Assembly: GCA_934098505.1 (NCBI GenBank)
Contig: CAKOOR010000001.1
Coordinates: forward strand, 186,001-250,000
Direction of reading: 5' to 3'
DNA length: 64,000 nucleotides
Source of the DNA: an uncultured Bacilli bacterium
GTDB lineage: Bacteria; Bacillota_I; Bacilli_A; RF39; UBA660
This document shows, in pieces, positions 18,636-28,105 of this stretch; the first letter of the stretch is position 1; each line of letters opens with the position of its first letter. The notes under the pieces are model-generated. The model was given only the letters and a program-made list of their open reading frames with translations, had not been told where the DNA came from and searched no databases. A program made the position numbers and the translations under genes.

Positions 18636-19664
18636 ATGAATGGTTTTACAAATCCAATTATTATGGAAGAAAAAAATAGACATTTAAAAAATGTGTTTAT
18701 AGGATTTATTCTGTTGGGACTTTGTTTAGTTTGCATATTATGGGGTATATTTGTTTTACGTGATGCTTCTAAAAATATGGTTTCTTTGTCTGATGTAATT
18801 ATTAATCAAAATAATAAAGAAGATGTCTTGTGTTATGTCAATTCTGAAATTTATCCTTACCTTTTTGCAAGTTATAGTAGTGAAGATAGTAAGTTTTATT
18901 TGATAAGAGATGAAAAGTATATGTATGTTGCTTATATGAGTAGTTACGATTATGAACGTCTTAAAGATGAATCTTTATATGTTAATAATCATAAGGAAAA
19001 ATTAGTTGGCATTTCTAAACTTGTTCCGACTGATGTTAAAAAGTTAGCAATTGAGGCATTAAATGAACTATGGCCGGATGAAGAAATTACTCTTGCTGAT
19101 TATGAGAATTATTTTGGTAATGTTTATTTAGATATGACAGCCGATGAAGCGGATGTGGCTTTTTGGCAAAATTTTTTAGCAAGTATTTTCGGAATGATTG
19201 GTTTGGTGTTTATTTTAATCGGTTTGGTTAGCTATAATCGCTTTAAAAAGAATATAAAACGTTTATTACCAAGTAAAAGAGAAGAAATTGATAAGGAAAC
19301 ATTATCTGAAGATGCCTTTTATTATGCTAATATTCATTTATACTTAACACTAAATTATATTGTTTTAATGGATGGAACTTTTCAAGCTATATCTTATAAC
19401 AGTCTATTATGGTTATATAAATATGAGCAAAGGATAAATGGTGTTAAATCGACAAAATCGATAATTGGCGTGACTGAGGATGGCAAGTCACATAATATTG
19501 CAGTGGTTCCAGCTTTAACTAAAAAATATATGGAAATTTACGAAGAAGTATTTAATACTATTTGTAAGAAAAATGAAGAAATGTTAGTTGGCTATACTAA
19601 AGAAAATTGCACGATTATGCGTGAAGAGTTAAAAAAAATAAAAGCTAGTAATAAATCTAAATAA
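18636..19664 (+). CDS. Hypothetical two-helix membrane protein
   Basis: This 342-residue protein has a first membrane helix near residues 20-42, an extracellular domain of about 130 residues, a second helix near 180-200 (FGMIGLVFILIGLV), then a cytoplasmic domain of about 140 residues. I know no confident family name. ATG 18636 is preferred over an ATG 60 bases upstream because the promoter lies between them. It forms a single-gene unit ending at the terminator at 19681-19729. Confidence 0.65.
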   Translation: MNGFTNPIIMEEKNRHLKNVFIGFILLGLCLVCILWGIFVLRDASKNMVSLSDVIINQNNKEDVLCYVNSEIYPYLFASYSSEDSKFYLIRDEKYMYVAYMSSYDYERLKDESLYVNNHKEKLVGISKLVPTDVKKLAIEALNELWPDEEITLADYENYFGNVYLDMTADEADVAFWQNFLASIFGMIGLVFILIGLVSYNRFKKNIKRLLPSKREEIDKETLSEDAFYYANIHLYLTLNYIVLMDGTFQAISYNSLLWLYKYEQRINGVKSTKSIIGVTEDGKSHNIAVVPALTKKYMEIYEEVFNTICKKNEEMLVGYTKENCTIMREELKKIKASNKSK

Positions 19665-19680
19665 TTGATGCTAGTTATTA

Positions 19681-19729
19681 AAAAACTATTTAATTGTTGA
19701 AATATTATCAACTTTTAAATAGTTTTTTT
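19681..19729 (+). terminator. Terminator
   Basis: AAAAACTATTTAA / TTAAATAGTTTTTTT hairpin with a T tail. Confidence 0.75.
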
Positions 19730-19747
19730 CTGTTATAGAAATAAAAG

Positions 19748-19770
19748 AAGAGTTCTTAGTAGGAACTCTT
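19748..19770 (-). terminator. Terminator of the recU-pbp1A operon
   Basis: On the minus strand, AAGAGTTC / GAACTCTT followed by a T-rich run. It overlaps the PBP stop codon. Confidence 0.6.
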
Positions 19771-22567
19771 AGTTTGTAATACTACAACTATCGGCAACTG
19801 TAAAGGTGCGGGAAATACTATAAGTTTTGTTATTGTAGCTTACATTATAAGTTATTCTATATTTACCCTGCAATGAAAGATTGATACGTTTAACAGTTTC
19901 ATTGGTTTCAGTATTTATAATATTTGTATCTAGAATTTTTAAATCATCGGTAATATCATTGCCATTGATATCTGTTGCTTTGATAGTAGTATTATCATTA
20001 TAATATGAATTGTTGGTAATAACTGTACGGCATTCATCCTTGCTTGAAATTTTTAAGGAAATACCACTAGCTGCTGAACCACCGGTACCAGCAATTATTT
20101 TTAGACCAGTTGAGGCATTGTCTTTAAATATTGAATAATTAGCCTTAACAATGAATGAATAGTTAGTACCACCATCACCTTGATAAGTATAGTTAGAATC
20201 TTTAGTTTCAGCAAGAAATTGAAGTTTATCACCAGTTTGTAAATAAATAGAATATCTTAATTCACCTATGTATTGATTGTTATAAGATAAGCGATTTTGA
20301 TAATATTTAGAAGGTGAGTATTTATAATTATCATTAAAATATTTTTGCAAGTATTCACTATTGATTGCATCGGGAGTATTAATTGGATTCCAAGATAAGT
20401 AAATTGTTGAACCATTAGTCGTTGCTTTACCATTAGTCGGATTTTCTAATTGTTGGTATCTGATTGATGTTTCAGTTGGTTCTGTACCTTTTTTAAATAT
20501 TTCAGTCATACGCATATTACTTGGCGTATAAGCACTTGGTAATTGTAATGGGACTGTTTCTTTTTCAACTTCAACTTCAACGATACTACTAGGCTTTTCA
20601 AAACGAGAATTTTTCTTAAATATTTTTTTACCAATATTATTCATTATATTATTTTTTACACGATTGGCATTGTTCATAGTTGTATAAGTTGTTTTACTTA
20701 ATTTATCGTAACCGTACCATAAACTTATGGAATAGTCTGGAGAGTATACTAAGCTCCAGTTGTCACGAGATGGAGTAGCTTTGATTCCGGCATTAGTTAC
20801 AGCACTAGTTGGATAAGTTGATGTACCAGTTTTAGCAGCAATATCAGTTCCGCTTACTGTAAATGATCCACCAACACTGTAAGAAGATTTAGCAGTTGTT
20901 AAAATGCTATTAATCATATATGCGGTTGAATCACTCATAACTTTTTCTTTTTTAGGTTTATTTTCATAAACATCGTCAGTATCAGTAAATTCTATTTTGG
21001 TAAATGTATATGGTTCAATGTAGTAACCACCTCTAGCAAATGTTGCATAGGCAGCAGATAGTTGAACAGCGGAAACGGTATCAAATGAACCAATGGAGTA
21101 AGATTCAAATAATTCAGGACCATAATTGATGCCCATACTATGAGCAAAGTTAGCAATTTTATCTTTATCAACAGATTGGAAGGCTTGAAGGGCTGGAATA
21201 TTTCTTGATCTTGCAAGAGCGTATCGCATTGTAATTTGACCGTAGTAAGATCCATCCCAGTTTTTAATTGATTGACCATTAGAGTAAGACATAGGTTCAT
21301 CAAATACGTAAGTTCCTGGCGAAGCGTTGTTATATTCAAATGCAGGACCATAGTCGAGAATTGGTTTAGCTGATGATCCTGGTTGATATTTCTCGGCGGT
21401 TGCACGGTTTAATTCTTGAACACCATTTTGGTTACGACCACCATAAATACCGACAATTGAACCATCACTAACGCTTGTTACAACCATTGCTAATTGTTCA
21501 TCATCATTTTTCCATTTATTATAAGTATTTGTATTACCGGCTGTATTTAATTCATCTTGAATAGTTGGATCCAAAGTAGTGTATATTTTCATAGGCACGT
21601 TAGCAGGATTTTTACCGGTAACTGATTTTACATCTTCTTGAACAGTATCGATAAACCATTGATATTTACTTAAACCATCATTGACATTTAAATTGATTAA
21701 TGATTCGACTGGAATGCTTTTAGCATCGTTTAATTGCTCTTCTGTAATATAGCCATGACGATACATTAAATTTAAGACGGTATCTCTTCTTTCTGTACAA
21801 TTACTAATGCTATAGAATGGATTGTATTTAAATGGAGCATTGAAGATACCTGCTAAGATAGCAGCTTCCGGCAAAGAAATGTCTTTAACACTTTTACCAA
21901 AATATCTTTCAGAGGCTTGCTCAATTCCATAAGTGTTATTAGCTCCTAGATGAGGACTGTTAACGTAGAATTCAAGAATTTCTTCTTTAGTATATTTCTT
22001 TTCAATTTTAAACACTGCCATGTAGATATCGGTAAATTTACGAATAATACCTTCGATACCATGAGATTCAGAACGATCGGTGTAGGCCATACCAACAACT
22101 TGCATGGTAATGGTTGAGGCACCACCAGCTTTAGAGTTGCCGGATAGTTGACCTATGGATGCTTTAGCAAAACGAGCAATGTCAAATCCATTGTGTTGAA
22201 AATATCTAGAATCTTCAGTCGCAACAATGGCATCAACTAAAACTTGAGGCAGTTCATCATAAGTAACTAATTGTCTATTTTCGGCTCCTAATCGACCTAT
22301 TTCATTACCGCTTTTATCGTAAAGGATAGAAGAGCTTGTTTTATATAATCTATCCGTATCAAATTCAGGGGCTGAGGTAATAATATAGATGATGCCAAAG
22401 AGTCCTAAGATTAAAATAGCAATTAGTATTAGCATGATAAAACTTAATATTATGTGTCTACTTTGTTTCTTCCTTTTTTGTTGATATGTTTTTTGTGAAT
22501 TGATTTTTGTTTTGATATTATTTACATTCCTTTGTAAATTTCTTTTGGAATTATTTATTTTTTTCAT
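19769..22567 (-). CDS. ponA: Class A penicillin-binding protein (PBP1A/PonA type)
   Basis: The 932-residue bifunctional peptidoglycan synthase has a basic cytoplasmic tail, a membrane anchor at about 39-62 and a GT51 glycosyltransferase domain with catalytic E118 in ATEDSRYFQHNG. The transpeptidase domain has SSAK at 398-401 (nucleophile S398), SRN at 454-456 and KTG at 579-581. About 270 further residues form beta-rich, Ser/Thr/Asn-rich extracellular segments that are probably wall-interacting. It shows that the organism builds a peptidoglycan wall. It overlaps recU by 17 bases, the conserved Firmicutes recU-ponA pair. Confidence 0.95.
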   Translation of the reverse strand: MKKINNSKRNLQRNVNNIKTKINSQKTYQQKRKKQSRHIILSFIMLILIAILILGLFGIIYIITSAPEFDTDRLYKTSSSILYDKSGNEIGRLGAENRQLVTYDELPQVLVDAIVATEDSRYFQHNGFDIARFAKASIGQLSGNSKAGGASTITMQVVGMAYTDRSESHGIEGIIRKFTDIYMAVFKIEKKYTKEEILEFYVNSPHLGANNTYGIEQASERYFGKSVKDISLPEAAILAGIFNAPFKYNPFYSISNCTERRDTVLNLMYRHGYITEEQLNDAKSIPVESLINLNVNDGLSKYQWFIDTVQEDVKSVTGKNPANVPMKIYTTLDPTIQDELNTAGNTNTYNKWKNDDEQLAMVVTSVSDGSIVGIYGGRNQNGVQELNRATAEKYQPGSSAKPILDYGPAFEYNNASPGTYVFDEPMSYSNGQSIKNWDGSYYGQITMRYALARSRNIPALQAFQSVDKDKIANFAHSMGINYGPELFESYSIGSFDTVSAVQLSAAYATFARGGYYIEPYTFTKIEFTDTDDVYENKPKKEKVMSDSTAYMINSILTTAKSSYSVGGSFTVSGTDIAAKTGTSTYPTSAVTNAGIKATPSRDNWSLVYSPDYSISLWYGYDKLSKTTYTTMNNANRVKNNIMNNIGKKIFKKNSRFEKPSSIVEVEVEKETVPLQLPSAYTPSNMRMTEIFKKGTEPTETSIRYQQLENPTNGKATTNGSTIYLSWNPINTPDAINSEYLQKYFNDNYKYSPSKYYQNRLSYNNQYIGELRYSIYLQTGDKLQFLAETKDSNYTYQGDGGTNYSFIVKANYSIFKDNASTGLKIIAGTGGSAASGISLKISSKDECRTVITNNSYYNDNTTIKATDINGNDITDDLKILDTNIINTETNETVKRINLSLQGKYRITYNVSYNNKTYSISRTFTVADSCSITN

Positions 22568-23126
22568 AATCCATCTCCTTTATTAATATATCCACGGTTT
22601 TAATGTAGTCTAGTGGGGGAATAAAACCTTCTTTTATTTTTAATCCGTTTGTTTCAATATATTCAAACGGTATCGATTTTCGGTCGCTATTATCTAAAAA
22701 TGCTATAATTTTTTTAGCACCTAGTGTGTAATAAGCACTATTCATTTTAATAATTAAAAAAGCTATTCCTCCATGTTTATCAATTTTCTTGATGTGTTCT
22801 AATTGATGTTCGTGAATGTTAGAAAGTGGGAATGCCGTTTTACTAGTTGTTTCTTTAGCATCAAAATCAAGGTAGTAGCCTTTATAAATACCGTTGTAAT
22901 CAAGAGTTGACTGCGTTTTAAAGTAGGCTTCTTTAATGACTTGTTTGTTATTTTCATATCTTACTTTATTAATACCAATTGGTGTGGGCTTTTTATAAAT
23001 AACAGCAATATCTTTTTCAAGATAATATTTATTAGCTTCATTTAAAAGATTTTCTAAGTCCATACCACGATTGGCATAACTTTGTTTGATTTTTGTATAT
23101 TCTTTTTTAAGTCCAGGGTAATTCAC
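22551..23126 (-). CDS. recU: Holliday junction resolvase RecU
   Basis: The 191-residue protein has the RecU signature N-R-G-M-D-L-E near the N terminus, followed by N-x-x-N/K-Y-Y-L and KKPTPIGI, then the nuclease core with YLDFDAKET and the later H-E-H-Q-L block. RecU cuts Holliday junctions during recombination and chromosome segregation. I chose GTG 23126 because GGTGAT sits four bases before it and the family begins M/V-N-Y-P. ATG 23132 (two codons earlier) is possible, but ATG 23192 would lie upstream of the promoter. Confidence 0.92.
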   Translation of the reverse strand: MNYPGLKKEYTKIKQSYANRGMDLENLLNEANKYYLEKDIAVIYKKPTPIGINKVRYENNKQVIKEAYFKTQSTLDYNGIYKGYYLDFDAKETTSKTAFPLSNIHEHQLEHIKKIDKHGGIAFLIIKMNSAYYTLGAKKIIAFLDNSDRKSIPFEYIETNGLKIKEGFIPPLDYIKTVDILIKEMDYEKNK

Positions 23127-23142
23127 TTGCATCACCAAAATA

Positions 23143-23148
23143 ATTATA
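23143..23148 (-). promoter_or_regulatory. -10 of the recU-ponA promoter
   Basis: TATAAT on the minus strand at 23148-23143, only about 17 bases before the GTG start, giving a predicted leader of about 10 nt. No clear -35. Confidence 0.5.
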
Positions 23149-23481
23149 CTATAGATTGCTTTTGTTTTGTAGTTCTTTTTAAGATATTTCATAATTTAAT
23201 TGTCAAGTTTCTAATAAGTTTTGCAAAGTTTTTAATATCAGGAAATATTTATTTGCTCTGTCATAGTTGGTACATAGAAATTGAGGCTAATTTAAGCTTT
23301 TTTGAAAATTTTATACTCTATATAATATAGTATAATTTATTATATAAGTTTTCATTATTATATATGTATTTCGGTAAATTTTTAATAATTCTTATTTTAA
23401 GTTGATTATAGAAATGGAATACATAAAGATAAAAAAAATTGTTAACAAAGCAATAAATATCTGCTTTTTTACTTAGTTTTA

Positions 23482-23490
23482 TGATAAAAT
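23482..23490 (+). promoter_or_regulatory. Probable suf operon promoter, extended -10
   Basis: TGa TAAAAT, 43 bp upstream of sufC. The -35 is poor. Confidence 0.45.
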
Positions 23491-23533
23491 AATTTATGTG
23501 CAAAAAAACAAATATTAACTTAAGAGGTGTGTT

Positions 23534-24280
23534 ATGCTAAAAATAGAAAATTTGAGTTTAAAAGTCGAAGATAAAGAACTTTTAAAAGATTTTAATTTAG
23601 AAATCGAAGATGGTGAAATTCATGCTATTATGGGACCTAATGGAATTGGTAAATCGAGCATTTGCAAGGCAATAATGGGCGATAGTAAATATGAGATTAC
23701 TGAAGGCAAAATTATTTATGATGATAAAGATATAACAAATATTGATACTACCACGAGAGCCCAAATGGGAATAATGCTAATTAATCAAAGTCCTTTAGCT
23801 ATCGAAGGGGTAAGCAACGCTGATATGCTTAGAATGGCACTAGCTAATAGAGAAGGACATTCGGTTGATTTATATAAATTTAATAAAAAAATTCAAGAAG
23901 TTTGTAAAAGACTAGATATTCCGGCCTCATTTATTCATCGTAGCATTAATGATGGTATGAGTGGTGGGGAAAGAAAGAAAAATGAGCTTATGCATCTTTG
24001 GATGTTAGAACCAAGTCTTATTATTTTAGATGAACTTGATAGTGGTCTTGATGTTGATGCTCTAAAAATTTGTGCTAATTCAATTATGGAGTATTATCAC
24101 GAAAAAGAAAAGAAAGTAAGTATTCTAATTATTACGCATCATAGCAATATTTTAGATATTATAAAACCAAACTATGTTCATATTATTAAAGATAAGCATA
24201 TCAGTTTTACAGGTAATATTAATACAGCTAAAAAAATAGAAGAAAATGGTTTTAATCTAGATTTAGGACAAATGATGTAA
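23534..24280 (+). CDS. sufC: Fe-S cluster assembly ATPase SufC
   Basis: The 248-residue ABC-type ATPase has Walker A GPNGIGKSS, signature MSGGERKKNE (the SufC form of the ABC signature), Walker B L-I-I-L-D-E-L-D-S-G-L-D and the H-loop ITHHS. SufC drives the SufB/SufD scaffold during iron-sulfur cluster assembly in the cytoplasm. First gene of a sufC-(sufB/D)-sufS-sufU operon; the ribosome site is AGAGGTG. Confidence 0.95.
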   Translation: MLKIENLSLKVEDKELLKDFNLEIEDGEIHAIMGPNGIGKSSICKAIMGDSKYEITEGKIIYDDKDITNIDTTTRAQMGIMLINQSPLAIEGVSNADMLRMALANREGHSVDLYKFNKKIQEVCKRLDIPASFIHRSINDGMSGGERKKNELMHLWMLEPSLIILDELDSGLDVDALKICANSIMEYYHEKEKKVSILIITHHSNILDIIKPNYVHIIKDKHISFTGNINTAKKIEENGFNLDLGQMM

Positions 24281-24295
24281 GGAGTTTTTTTAAAG

Positions 24296-24937
24296 ATGAA
24301 TAAATTATTAGTGAAAGACAGCATTGTAAATATTAAGGATTCCTTAAATAGTTTAGATATTAAGACAGATAATTTAACTTTGATAATAAGTGGTAATGTT
24401 TATATAAAAGACTATGATAATAATAGTGATTTAAATTTGAAAATAATTTTAAATTCTGGTAGTCATTTGCTTTATAATCGATATAATAAAGATACAGCTA
24501 AATTTAATTTAAGTATTGAAATGAAGGATGAGGCTTTTGTTGAGTTTAATTACAGTTTAAAAACAGCTTTAGCAAGTATGATTACTTTAAACGCCAATGT
24601 TACTGGTAATAATAATATTTCACGGATTAACTTTCATGGGGTTACAGAAAATGATGGCGTTATTAAAAATGTTGCCACTTCAAAAGTAGATGAAAATACG
24701 AAAAATAATGAAGTTTTAGAAAACTTAAGAATAATTACTTTAAATGATGCCGAAAATATGATAGTACCTAATCTTCTAGTACGAAGTGATGGTGTTAATG
24801 CTATTCATAATACGACAATTAGTACGGTACCTAAAGATTATTTGTTCTATCTAAATAGTAAAGGAATAAATGATATGGATGCAACTAAGTTAATTGTAGA
24901 TGGCTTTTTAAAAAGTAATTTAAAAGAAAATAATTAG
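24296..24937 (+). CDS. sufD: Short SufB/SufD-type scaffold protein
   Basis: At 213 residues it is half the usual 420-470. It retains the beta-helix core and the diagnostic C-terminal block: V-N-A-I-H-N-T-T-I-S-T, then LFYLNSKGINDMDATKLIV and G-F-L. The His in AIHN lines up with the conserved His of SufD (V-x-C-x-H-G-A-T); no Cys aligns with the SufB cluster Cys, and the protein has no Cys at all. SufC binds the C-terminal region of SufB/D. With no sufB in the operon, this may be the sole scaffold. The SufD label is by the His motif only. Confidence 0.8.
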   Translation: MNKLLVKDSIVNIKDSLNSLDIKTDNLTLIISGNVYIKDYDNNSDLNLKIILNSGSHLLYNRYNKDTAKFNLSIEMKDEAFVEFNYSLKTALASMITLNANVTGNNNISRINFHGVTENDGVIKNVATSKVDENTKNNEVLENLRIITLNDAENMIVPNLLVRSDGVNAIHNTTISTVPKDYLFYLNSKGINDMDATKLIVDGFLKSNLKENN

Positions 24938-24955
24938 TATATAGGAGGTGCTTTT

Positions 24956-26152
24956 ATGCATAGAGAGGATTTTCCTTTTCTTTTTAATAATATAACTTAT
25001 TTAGATAATGGGGCGACTACTTTGAAACCTATTAGTGTTGTAAAAAAGATTGAAGAATATTATACCGAATATACTTCTAATGCCCATAGAGGAGATTATA
25101 AGACTTCATTAAAAGTAGATACGGAGTATGAACTTGCTCGCAATAAAGTACAAAATTTTATAAATGCCAAAAGTAGAAGAGAAATTGTTTTTACAAGCGG
25201 TACTACTGAATCTTTAAATTATATTGTGACAGGCTTCTTTTCAAACTTATTGGAGCCGGGTGATGAGATTTTAATAACTAAATCTGAGCATGCTTCTAAT
25301 GTTTTACCATGGTTTAGATTAGCTAAAGAATTAAATTTAGAAGTTAATTATATTTCTTTAGATAGTAATTATTATGTGACAATTGAAAATGTTTTAAAGA
25401 GCCTTACTTCAAAAACTAAAGTAATAGCACTTGCCCAAGTAACAAACGTTATTGGAGATTTGCGTCCAATAAAAGAAATTGCTAAACTTGCCCATGAACG
25501 AGGAATTTTCTTGGTAGTTGATGGTGCCCAAAGTGTACCCCATATGAAAATAGATGTTCAAGATTTAGATTGCGACTTTTTAGCTTTTTCAGCTCATAAA
25601 TTGTGCGGACCTACTGGAGTTGGCGTTTTATATGGAAAAGAAGAATTATTAGAAGAAATGGAACCTATTAATTTAGGTGGCGGTATGAATGAGTCTTTTG
25701 ATGATGTCAACGATGTGTATTTAAAGAGCTTGCCGACAAGATTAGAAGCAGGAACACCTAACATTGCTGGAGTTATCGGATTGGGTGCTGCTATTGATTA
25801 TTTGAATAGTATCGGTATGGATAATATTTTGGAACATGAAAGAGAATTACGTAAGTACTTAATAAATAAACTTGTAGATATAAAACATATTGATATTATT
25901 AATTTAGAATCAGATACTGGTATTGTTGCTTTTAATGTAGATGGTATATTTTCTCAAGACGTGGCTGTTTATTTAGATAAATATAATATTTGTGTTCGGG
26001 CTGGGAATCACTGTGCTAAAATTTTAAAAGATGCCGTTGGGGTTAAAAATACTTGTCGTGTTAGTTTGTATTTTTATAATACAAAAGAAGAAATTGATCG
26101 TCTAGTAGAGTTATTAAGTGATAAAGATAGAATATTAAAAGAGATGATATAA
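24956..26152 (+). CDS. sufS: Cysteine desulfurase SufS
   Basis: The 398-residue type II PLP-dependent desulfurase supplies sulfur from cysteine. The PLP lysine is in FSAHKLCGPTG and the persulfide Cys is in RAGNHCAKIL (family RAGHHCAQ). The N-terminal motif YLDNGATTLKP is typical. The ribosome site TAGGAGGTG is near perfect. It pairs with SufU encoded immediately downstream, with no spacer. Confidence 0.96.
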   Translation: MHREDFPFLFNNITYLDNGATTLKPISVVKKIEEYYTEYTSNAHRGDYKTSLKVDTEYELARNKVQNFINAKSRREIVFTSGTTESLNYIVTGFFSNLLEPGDEILITKSEHASNVLPWFRLAKELNLEVNYISLDSNYYVTIENVLKSLTSKTKVIALAQVTNVIGDLRPIKEIAKLAHERGIFLVVDGAQSVPHMKIDVQDLDCDFLAFSAHKLCGPTGVGVLYGKEELLEEMEPINLGGGMNESFDDVNDVYLKSLPTRLEAGTPNIAGVIGLGAAIDYLNSIGMDNILEHERELRKYLINKLVDIKHIDIINLESDTGIVAFNVDGIFSQDVAVYLDKYNICVRAGNHCAKILKDAVGVKNTCRVSLYFYNTKEEIDRLVELLSDKDRILKEMI

Positions 26153-26590
26153 ATGGATAATGAATTAAGAAGAGAAATAATAATGGATAATTATATGTAT
26201 CCGTATAATAAGGAAGTGCCAAGTGATAAAGAAACCTTTATAAAAGTAAATTCTAATAATGAGTCTTGTATAGATAATATTGATATATATTTAAAAATTG
26301 AAGATGATACTATTAAAAAAATTTATTTTGATGGGGAAGCATGTGCTATTTCAACATCAGCTACATCAGTAATGATAAAATTATTAGAAAATAAAAAAAT
26401 TAGCGAAGTCTTAGAATTATGTTCCGCTTATGAAACTATGATTGAGGAAGGGACAATTGATGAAAATTTAGGTGAAGCTTTGGCTTATAATGAAATATAT
26501 AAACAACAAAATCGTAAACATTGTGCCCTGCTTCCTTGGCTTGGCTTGAAAAAAGCTTTAGAAAAATATGAAAGTTTTTCTGAAAAGTAG
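26153..26590 (+). CDS. sufU: SufU, sulfur-relay partner of SufS
   Basis: The 145-residue protein has the three zinc/sulfur-acceptor Cys of SufU: NESCIDNI (family NPTCGDRI), EACAIS-TSAT (GxxCAIS) and RKHCALLPW. In Firmicutes SufU accepts persulfide from SufS. The start is set by homology (ELRREIIMDNY against LYRQVIMDHY). It begins directly after the sufS stop. A weak hairpin at 26585-26600 may end the operon. Confidence 0.93.
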   Translation: MDNELRREIIMDNYMYPYNKEVPSDKETFIKVNSNNESCIDNIDIYLKIEDDTIKKIYFDGEACAISTSATSVMIKLLENKKISEVLELCSAYETMIEEGTIDENLGEALAYNEIYKQQNRKHCALLPWLGLKKALEKYESFSEK

Positions 26591-26601
26591 GGCTTTTTTA
26601 C
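26585..26601 (+). terminator. Weak terminator after sufU
   Basis: AAAAG-taggg-CTTTT followed by TT; short stem. Confidence 0.35.
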
Positions 26602-26742
26602 TATAAAAGGTTTAATAATTAATTGCAGAAATGAGATTAATTGTTGCCTTTTTTTAATTAAAATCTTTTGCTTTTAAGGCTTTGGCTTTTAATTTAAAAT
26701 TTTTAAAATAAAATGCTAATTTAAAAGTTATGGCAATTTTTA

Positions 26743-26772
26743 TTGGCAAAGAGATTTAATTCATATTATAAT
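26743..26772 (+). promoter_or_regulatory. Promoter of the degenerate ABC pair
   Basis: TTGGCA, 18-bp spacer, TATAAT (26767-26772). It lies after an in-frame ATG at 26743 and so supports the start at 26797. Confidence 0.6.
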
Positions 26773-26796
26773 TATTTTAAGGTCTGGTGGTTGTTT

Positions 26797-27387
26797 ATGA
26801 TATTAGAAAATCTAGGGTTAATGGAAAAAGGCATAAATTATTTAAATAGTATAAGTTATCGTTTTACATTTGGTAAAATTTACGGTTTAATTGGCGATAC
26901 TAGCGTTAATGTTCTTTTAAGAGTTTTATGCGGACTAATTAAAGAGGCGACTGGTAAAAGAATTATAGAACGGCAAGAAAATATTAGCTTTTTTCTTAAT
27001 GATATGCAGTTTTTAGAAGATTTTGATGTTTTAGAAACTATAGAAGATATAAGCTCGAAAAAGTTAGATAAGACAAAACTTAATGATTTATTGTTAAGAC
27101 TTGATTTATATAACGTATGTAAACTTAAATTAAATAAATGTCCTAAAGAAGTTGTAAAAAAGTTAGGGATACTTTGTACATTAATAACAAATAATAAAAT
27201 TATTTTGATTGAAGATGTTTTTAAAGATTTAACACCTAGTGATATAGATAGGGTAAAAGATTTATTTTTTCATTTAAAGAGTGCTGGGTATTTAATTATT
27301 TTAACTGGTCGAAATAAGGAAGAGTTTAACTATTTAGCTGATGAGGTTCTAAAAATAGAGAAAGGAAGCTTATATGAAATATTTTAA
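26797..27387 (+). CDS. Degenerate ABC ATPase-like protein
   Basis: The 196-residue protein follows the ABC ATPase layout (ILENLGLMEKGINYLNSISY, then F-G-K-I-Y-G-L-I-G) but every catalytic motif has decayed. Where Walker A (GxxGxGKST) should be it reads GDTSVNVLLR; the ABC signature position reads KCPKEVVKK; Walker B reads KIILIEDVF, with E-D in place of D-E; and the H-loop region has TGRNK with no His. It is probably unable to hydrolyse ATP. It overlaps the next membrane-protein gene by 14 bases, so the two likely form a complex. ATG 26797 is chosen because the promoter lies just upstream. Confidence 0.65.
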   Translation: MILENLGLMEKGINYLNSISYRFTFGKIYGLIGDTSVNVLLRVLCGLIKEATGKRIIERQENISFFLNDMQFLEDFDVLETIEDISSKKLDKTKLNDLLLRLDLYNVCKLKLNKCPKEVVKKLGILCTLITNNKIILIEDVFKDLTPSDIDRVKDLFFHLKSAGYLIILTGRNKEEFNYLADEVLKIEKGSLYEIF

Positions 27388-28087
27388 GAAAAATAAACGC
27401 TTAATTAACTGTTGTATTTTAATAATTATTGTCTATTTTTTAAGTACATGTGATATTTTAAGTGGTATAACTTCAAGAAGTGGAAGCCATTTTTGGCAAG
27501 TTGATAAGTCGATTTTTGGTAGTCTTACAGATGTTTTAAAAACTTTAAATAATTTTAGTTATCTTAGTAAAGGAATTTTGGCAGGAGTTATTGTTTATCT
27601 TGGTAATGCTTATCAGATTGTTATAGAAAATAAAAATTATGATTTATTTTTTCAAGAAAGGGGTCTTTTTAAAACTTATTTAAAAGACTGGGGGTATAGC
27701 TTTAAAACTTTAGCTGTAATTATGTTATGTTTTGTAATATTTTTTAGCTTTTTTTGTCAAATGAAACTTGCTGATATTTTGATTTTAGTTTTTCTTTTAA
27801 TTAATATGTTTTTATATGTTGTCTTTCTTAATGAAATAGCTTTAATTTTAAGAAGAAAAGTAAGCTTACTTAATAATATTCGTTACTTAGTAGAGGCGAT
27901 AAGCTTTAGTACGATTCTCTTAGAAATATGTTTGGCAAGCCGTGATTTTAGTTTGCTTTTTAGTCCGACAATAGTAAATACCTTGATATTAGGATGTATA
28001 GATCTATTTTTTTATATAATTATAAAGAAAAATTCTTATTTAAAGCGAAAATATAATTGTCTTTATATTACTTATGGTATAAAATAA
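27374..28087 (+). CDS. Multi-pass membrane protein, partner of the degenerate ABC protein
   Basis: This 237-residue protein has about six hydrophobic helices and short loops, the size and pattern of a small ABC-2 type permease, but I see no family signature. Translational overlap with the degenerate ATPase gene argues for a paired function, perhaps a regulatory or structural membrane complex rather than a pump. Confidence 0.6.
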   Translation: MKYFKKNKRLINCCILIIIVYFLSTCDILSGITSRSGSHFWQVDKSIFGSLTDVLKTLNNFSYLSKGILAGVIVYLGNAYQIVIENKNYDLFFQERGLFKTYLKDWGYSFKTLAVIMLCFVIFFSFFCQMKLADILILVFLLINMFLYVVFLNEIALILRRKVSLLNNIRYLVEAISFSTILLEICLASRDFSLLFSPTIVNTLILGCIDLFFYIIIKKNSYLKRKYNCLYITYGIK

Positions 28088-28105
28088 AATGTCATTGGTG
28101 ATATT

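Larger units (their letters stand above)
23127..23533. other. Divergent intergenic region between recU and sufC, 407 bp
   Basis: Extremely AT-rich. It contains the recU -10, a near-palindrome TATACT..AGTATA at 23312-23334 and an extended -10 (TGa TAAAAT, 23482-23490) for sufC. The open frames inside it lack ribosome sites and have low-complexity translations; I see no gene. Confidence 0.6.

Noticed and set aside
20992..21405. 137-codon minus-strand open frame inside the PBP gene
   Set aside because: It is an alternate frame of the well-supported PBP coding region, with no independent signals.
23082..23503. Small open frames in the recU-sufC gap
   Set aside because: Translations are low-complexity, there are no ribosome sites, and one overlaps the recU start and promoter.
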